Shown: positions 58,700 through 64,000 of the stretch, one piece after another
Layout: each line of letters opens with the position of its first letter
Numbering within the stretch: the stretch's first letter is position 1
Notes under the pieces: generated by a model
What the model saw: only the letters and a program-made list of their open reading frames with translations
Database searches by the model: none
Told to the model about the DNA's origin: nothing
Program-made: the position numbers and the translations under genes
Source: Chamaecyparis obtusa
Taxonomy: Eukaryota; Streptophyta; Pinopsida; Cupressales; Cupressaceae
Assembly: GCA_027943335.1 (NCBI GenBank)
Contig: BSBK01001302.1
Coordinates: 1,995,501 to 2,059,500 of the forward strand
DNA length: 64,000 bases
Direction of reading: 5' to 3'

Positions 58700-61600
58700 A
58701 GTTCTGGTTCTCAAACTACTTCCATTTAGGCTCATCTAGCTTCTGCAAATCCCATTCTGTAATCCAGGTACTATCTATCCGTGCAAACCCTTCCCACTGC
58801 ATAAGATATCTGTTGTAGTCACCCTGGTGAGTTTGAACAGTCTTCTTGTCTAGAATCTATGCAACCTTTTCCCTTTTCTTAATGGGGATAGTGTGTTTCT
58901 AGTCTACCTCATCCTCATTTTCAATAGAGGCATCAACACCATGGAAAGTATATAAATTAGAAATATTAAACATAGGAGATATATCAAGACCACTGGAGAG
59001 CTCTACCTCATAGGTATTATCATTAATCTTCTTTAGAATCTTGCAGGGACCAATTTTCTTATATTTTAATTTATGATAAGTCCCGGTAGGAAACCTCTCC
59101 TTAGATAAACCATCACTAGATCACCTGCACTAAAAACCTGATACCTTCTAGTAGCATCTATGAAAGCTTTGTATCGCTCATTGTTGTCCTGTAACTTTTG
59201 TCTCACATCTTCCTACAACTGGTAGAGCTGCTCTACAAAGGCTTCTCCATCATCACTGACTCTGTCACCCAAGGGAAGTTGCACCAAATTGAGAACACCC
59301 TGAATATTACGACCATAAATAAATTGAAATGTTGACTTACCAGTTGACCTGTTCACTAAGCTGTTATAAGAAAATTTTGACTGGGGCAATGCCAGATCCC
59401 ATTGTTTGGACTTCTCTCCAACAATACATTGCAAAAAATTACCCAAACTACGATTGACAACTTCTGTTTGTCCATTAGTTTGTGGATGATAAGCACTACT
59501 AAACTGTAACTTTGTCCCCATATTCTTCCATAAGGTCCTCTAGAAATGACTTAACAACTTAGTATCTCGATCAGAGGTGATCATTTTTGGAACCCAATGC
59601 AATCTGACTATTTCAGAAAAGAATAACTTGGCCACCCTAGTGGCATCACTAGTTTTCTTACAAGCAACGAAATGAGTCATTTTTGAGAATATGTCCACAA
59701 CTACAAAGATAGAGTCATTACCTCGTTGTGTATGTGGCATTCCCAATACAAAATCCATACTCAAGTCTATCCACAGTCCTACCGTTACTGGTAATGGCAT
59801 GTACAATCTGGTGTTATGGGAGTGCCCTTTGGCTACTTGACAAATTTGACACCTTTCCACAAACCTGGTAATATCTCTCTTCATCTTTGGCCAGTAGTAC
59901 TTATCTGTTACTAAAGCTATTATTTTATCCTTCCCAAAATGTCCAGCTATACCAATGCTATGAAATTCTCTAATAATATTTTCCCGCATTGAGCCTACAG
60001 AAACATACAACTGCTTCCCCTTGAATAAATAAACATCTTGCATAAGATACTCACCTTGAATAGTGTCTGCATGCCCACGTACTGGATTCTTAAACTGATC
60101 AACAACTTCCCAAAAGTCACTATTAGATTCATACAAGTCTTTGATTGCATCAAATCCAACCACTTCTATTTCCATGATGGTTAGAAGAACAACTCGCTTG
60201 CTCAAGGCATCTACAACTTGATTTTGTTTCCTTGATTTATGTTTCAGAACAAAAGTAAACCCCTATAGGAAAGAGACCCATTTTGCATGTCTAGTGTTCA
60301 ATTTCTTTTGTGTGTTCAAGTATTTCAAAGCAATATGGTCTATAAACATCACAAATTTTTTGGCTACGAGATAATGCTTCCAGTGTCTCAAAGCTTTCAC
60401 AATTGCATGGAATTCTATATCATATGTAGAATATTTCTTTTGCACATCATATAATTTTTCACTAAAAAAGGCAATGGGCCTACCTTCTTGACTGAGTACA
60501 ACACCAATGCCCACATGTGAGGCATCACAGTCCACTTCAAAAACTTTATCAAAATCTGGTAGGGCTAGTATTGGAGCTTTAGTGACCTTCTTATTTAGGT
60601 ATTGGAAACTCTCTTCAGCCTCTTTGGTCCATGAAAACTCCTGACCCTTAGTGCAGTCTATCATAGGTGCTACAATGCTATTGAAATTATGAATAAACTT
60701 TCTATAGAAAGTAGCCAAGCCATAAAAACTTCTCACCTCAGTGATACTATGTGGACTATGCCATTCAAGAATGGCTCAAACTTTCTCTGGATCCATCTTG
60801 ATACCATCTGTAGAAATGACAAACCCCAGAAAAACCAAGCTTGCTTGCATGAACCTACTTTTCTTCAGATTAGCATAGAGTTTCTCTCTTCTCAATACCC
60901 CCAATATGATCCTTAGGTGTTGCAGATTTTCTTCCCTTCCCTTACTAAAAATCAATATATCATCAAAATAAACTACTACAAACTTACCAATGTAGGAACA
61001 CAATACAGTGTTCATGAGTCTCATAAAAGTACTAGGTGTGTTTGATAAACCAAAAGGCATAACCTTCCATTCATACAAACCATCCCTAGTTTTGAAAGTA
61101 GTTTTCCACTCATCCCCTTCTCGGATGCAGATCTAGTGGTACTCACTTCATAGATCAATCTTAGAGAAATACATTGCTCCAGCAAGAACATCCATCATGT
61201 CATCCAAATGTGGGATAGAAAAATGATACTTGATGGTTATCCTCTTGATGGCTCGACTGCCTATGCACATCCTCCATGTTCCACCTTTCTTTGGGGTTAA
61301 TAATGTTGGGCTAGCACAGGGGCTCATGCTTTCCTGTACTAAACCTTTTTGTATGAGCTCAGTCACCTGTTTGTCCAGTTCTACATGTTGTGTCAAACTC
61401 ATTGTGTATGCTACTTGATTGGGAAGACTTGCTCCTAGAATAAGACCAATATGATGTTGGATATCTCATTTTGGGGGAAGTCCATCAAGTAGCTCATCTA
61501 GAATAACATCTAAATATTCTTCCAACACTGCAGCTACTTTTGGTGGTATAGTCGAGTCTTCCTCTTTCCCCTTTTGCACTACCAATGCATAACAACACCT

Positions 61601-63244
61601 TGTTACTTTCATCTCCTTGACAAGTTCCTTTTCAGATAGCATACTTTCAGCTTTTCCATCACCCCTGAGAGGTAACAAGATTACCTTAGATCCATCCTTC
61701 CAGAAGGTGTAAGTATTCTTTTCCCCATTATGAATAACCTTTCTATCATACTGCCAGGGATGATCCAAGAGGACATGGCATGCATCCATCAAAATCACAT
61801 CACACCACAACTCATCCTTGTAGACCTTTCCTATGGAAGATTTAACAAGGCACCTCTTATCTACTATGACTTCATTTCCCTTTTTGAACCATGCAATCTG
61901 ATAAGGATGAGGGTTATTTTCACACTAGAGATTTAGTTTCTCCACCATTTCTTTAGAAACCATATTCTCACAACTACCTCCATCAATAATTACTTGACAT
62001 ACCTTTCCTCTCAAGGTACACCTTGTCCAGAATATTTTGGTTTTAAGCCATGAATCATCAATGCCTTTCTCCTCTACATCCTCCTTCGCTAGAATAATCA
62101 TTGTCCTCCACATCATGAGACTTTCTCCAATATCTGGGGACACTTCTTGTTCAAATCCTTCATTGTCAACCTGGGCTAGGTTCACTCTAGATGGCCCTCC
62201 ATGATTTCTATCTTGCATGTTAAAATTGGAACACTCAAAGACCCTATGTCCTTCTTCTCTGCACCTAAAATAGGTGAAAGGCCTTCTCTGGTTTTCCCAG
62301 CCTCTTTCACTTTCGTAGCCTCGACCTCTCTGAAACCCCCTTCCTCTTTCTTGATTTGGAGGATCTTGCCTAGTGTCTATAGTTTTTTCAAATCCTTGAA
62401 AAGGCTCTCCCTAACCATTATTAGAACCTTCGTGAAATCAATTTGAGGTACCCCTTCGACCACCTCTATTCCTCTGGATATATTGCCTATTCTACTTTTC
62501 TTTAGCCTTTAGAGCTAATTGATAGGCTTCCTCCATACTGTTAACATGATGCATGCTCAATTCATCTTGGATGGAGAATTTTAGGCCATTCACATATCTA
62601 GAAGCCATCTGCTCATTATTTTCTTGATGCTCTATGTGCATGGATAGCTTCTGGAATTCATTTGTATAGTCTTGCAATGCAGACAAGTTTTGCTTCAAAT
62701 TTTGGAACCTGTGAAAGAGGGTTTGTGAATAATCCAAGGGTAAGAATTTTAATTTGAGCTTTTTCTCCATCCTTCTCCATGTCTTAATCTTTTCCTTTCC
62801 CTTTCTAGTTCATTCCTTTTGGAGGTTATCCCACCATATCATTGCATGCCCTTTTAATTTTGTGCATGCAAACTTCATCTTCTTTTCTTCTATCATAGGC
62901 TTCCATTTGAAAAACTTCCCCATCTCATTTAGCCATTCTATTAGTTCTTCTGGCTTAAGACTACCAGCATAGTCTAAAACATCAATTTTTATTGCTTCAC
63001 TTCTTCATTCTAGAGCCCTAAGAACTCTATCTTCATAGCTCATTTCTTTTAGCCTTTCTTCTATATTTTCTTCAATTTGATCGGCACCTCTTCGATTTCC
63101 CTCTTCATCAGATTCATTCCCTCTTTCTATTCCTTGATTATCTAGTCTCTCATTGAGTTGTTCAATATGCCTCTGCATATCCAACATCAATCTTTTCATC
63201 GGCGTGACACCTCCTCTTCCTCTTTCTCTTCCTCTCCCAGCCAT
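58700..63244 (-). pseudogene. Chromovirus gag-pol polyprotein, interrupted by stops
   Basis: The start is MAGRGRERGRGG (63244). Gag: DMQRHIEQLNERLDNQG coiled segment, RFQNLKQNLSALQDYTNEF and YVNGLKFSIQDELSM. Protease: VIIDGGSCENMVS (about 61990). [45 protein letters not shown] active site (about 60965), FLGFVIS. RNase H: VDCDASHVGIGVVLSQEG. Integrase: HFGKDK and CQICQVAKG zinc region, SMDFVLGMP, TSDRD, then HPQTNGQTEVVNRSL with its Glu kept. After the integrase C-terminus (GDLVMVYLRR) a chromodomain-like end reads YLMQWEGFARIDSTW. Open segments from 63310 to 59213 all share one frame; only stops break them, for example TGA for the Arg after KIDL (61148) and TAG in HF*RTLWK (59540). Confidence 0.92.
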
Positions 63245-63250
63245 CCTCCT

Positions 63251-63262
63251 GCTCTGATACCA
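63251..63262 (-). promoter_or_regulatory. Chromovirus primer-binding site (initiator tRNA-Met)
   Basis: The minus strand reads TGGTATCAGAGC, two bases from the 5' LTR. It is the standard initiator-Met complement. Confidence 0.95.
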
Positions 63263-63264
63263 AA

Positions 63265-63845
63265 TGATGTAGCCCAAATCCTTCAAAATAATAACTCCGA
63301 AAAAACACACAAGACAAAAGTTTTAGAATGCCAAATTCTTCATTAAACTGCTACAAATCTACTCTGCCTCTACAATGCAAGAAAAACAAATACTTATTAC
63401 AATTTTGAAAATTAGCATATTTGGCAGATTTTCAGGAAAAACATAGTTTTCCACTTTTGGTAATTTTCAAAACCCATCCTACGAATCCTAATTTTTCCCA
63501 AGAAAAGCCCCCAACTAAGGCAAGATGAATTACCAACTAATCTATGAGATCAAGAGTATGATTTTGAATTTATTACAAAAACAACTTTCTGAAAAATTGG
63601 AAAAAAAACATAAAAATCCAATTTCAGAGGCCAAGATGATATTTTAGGCTCCCAAAAAAATGTCAAAATGGCCACCAATTGAGTTGAGCTCCATCAATAG
63701 TCCAAATAGCTCCTCCTCACACAACTGCCTGTAAAATTTCAGCCAAAACCCACATCCGAGTCAAAAGTTATGACCCTCAAAAGTAAATCTCGACCAAAAC
63801 CCACATCTGAGTCAATAGCCTTGATCCTCGGATGGTCCTACATCA
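63265..63845 (-). repeat. Chromovirus 5' LTR
   Basis: This 581-bp LTR has intact TGATGTAG/CTACATCA ends and is followed by the target duplication CCTTC. Confidence 0.95.
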
Positions 63846-63850
63846 CCTTC

Positions 63851-64000
63851 CCCCCCTAAGTCACTAGTTAAAGGAACAAATACATCAATATATACAATGT
63901 TACCAATGCAAAAAGTTAGCCAAGAAAGACCAATTTCTCCAAAGTAGGAAAATGTAACGCGCAGATAGGTCAGGACCTAAATCATGAAGTGCCCCTCCAA
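63851..64000 (-). repeat. Second LTR-X copy, right part
   Basis: Sequence from CCCCTAAGTCACTAGTTAAA to the window edge matches 33734-33880 and joins in register with 58085 once the chromovirus is left out. The LTR therefore continues beyond the window. Confidence 0.88.

Larger units (their letters stand above)
58086..63845 (-). mobile_element. Full-length Ty3/gypsy chromovirus
   Basis: A 5760-bp element reads right to left, with LTRs 63265-63845 (5') and 58086-58665 (3') and 8-bp terminal inverted repeats TGATGTAG/CTACATCA (first bases mutated to TAATGTAG on the left). The target duplication CCTTC lies at 58081-58085 and 63846-63850. An initiator-Met primer-binding site and a polypurine tract are present. 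Order is gag, protease, RT, RNase H, integrase and a chromodomain-like end. The LTRs differ at very roughly one base in ten by eye, so the insertion is old. It landed inside the LTR-X copy. Confidence 0.95.

Overview
This is nuclear DNA of a seed plant, most likely a conifer. The signs are a terpene synthase relic that reads like the gymnosperm TPS-d group, long spliced introns, old nested LTR retrotransposons, and many in-frame stops that look like CGA-to-TGA decay. No intact host gene, tRNA, rRNA or CRISPR array was found. Species assignment is inference.

Left part (1-10063): unassigned AT-rich DNA, a CT/GA-rich foldback satellite (about 840-1600), then a complete minus-strand Copia retrotransposon (1809-10063, TSD AATTT). 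The Copia has an unusually long leader of about 2.8 kb, which holds a 132-bp AT microsatellite and, antisense to the element, a broken fragment resembling the PAPA-1 domain of the INO80 complex subunit B.

Middle-left (10064-23190): a decayed gene with DDE-transposase-like motifs (10365-13453), repeat-like noncoding DNA, a multi-exon N-terminally truncated terpene synthase pseudogene (15487-18310), AT-rich spacer, and a possible LINE tail split by a Harbinger-like MITE (20789-21401, TSD TAA).

Middle (23195-33493): a 5'-truncated L1-type LINE on the minus strand, then a minus-strand Ty3/gypsy gag-protease remnant. A solo LTR (28837-29693, TSD ACAAG) sits in the upstream stretch that ends at a primer-binding site near 31552.

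Right part (33494-64000): a nest of LTR elements. The host is a minus-strand gypsy element with only gag-protease left (LTR at 33494-34256, PBS at 57449). Into its leader went a giant plus-strand Tat/Ogre-like element (36275-57371, about 21 kb, TSD CAACC) that carries three LTR copies and an inverted gag fragment. Its middle LTR was hit by a 5.9-kb element without gag-pol (41371-47281), which encodes an unfamiliar membrane-plus-G-patch-like protein. At 57586/57588 the sequence jumps back to a diverged copy of 33231 onward, which looks like an old tandem duplication. That second copy was later hit by a chromodomain-bearing gypsy element (58086-63845, TSD CCTTC). Every retroelement polyprotein in the window is disabled.
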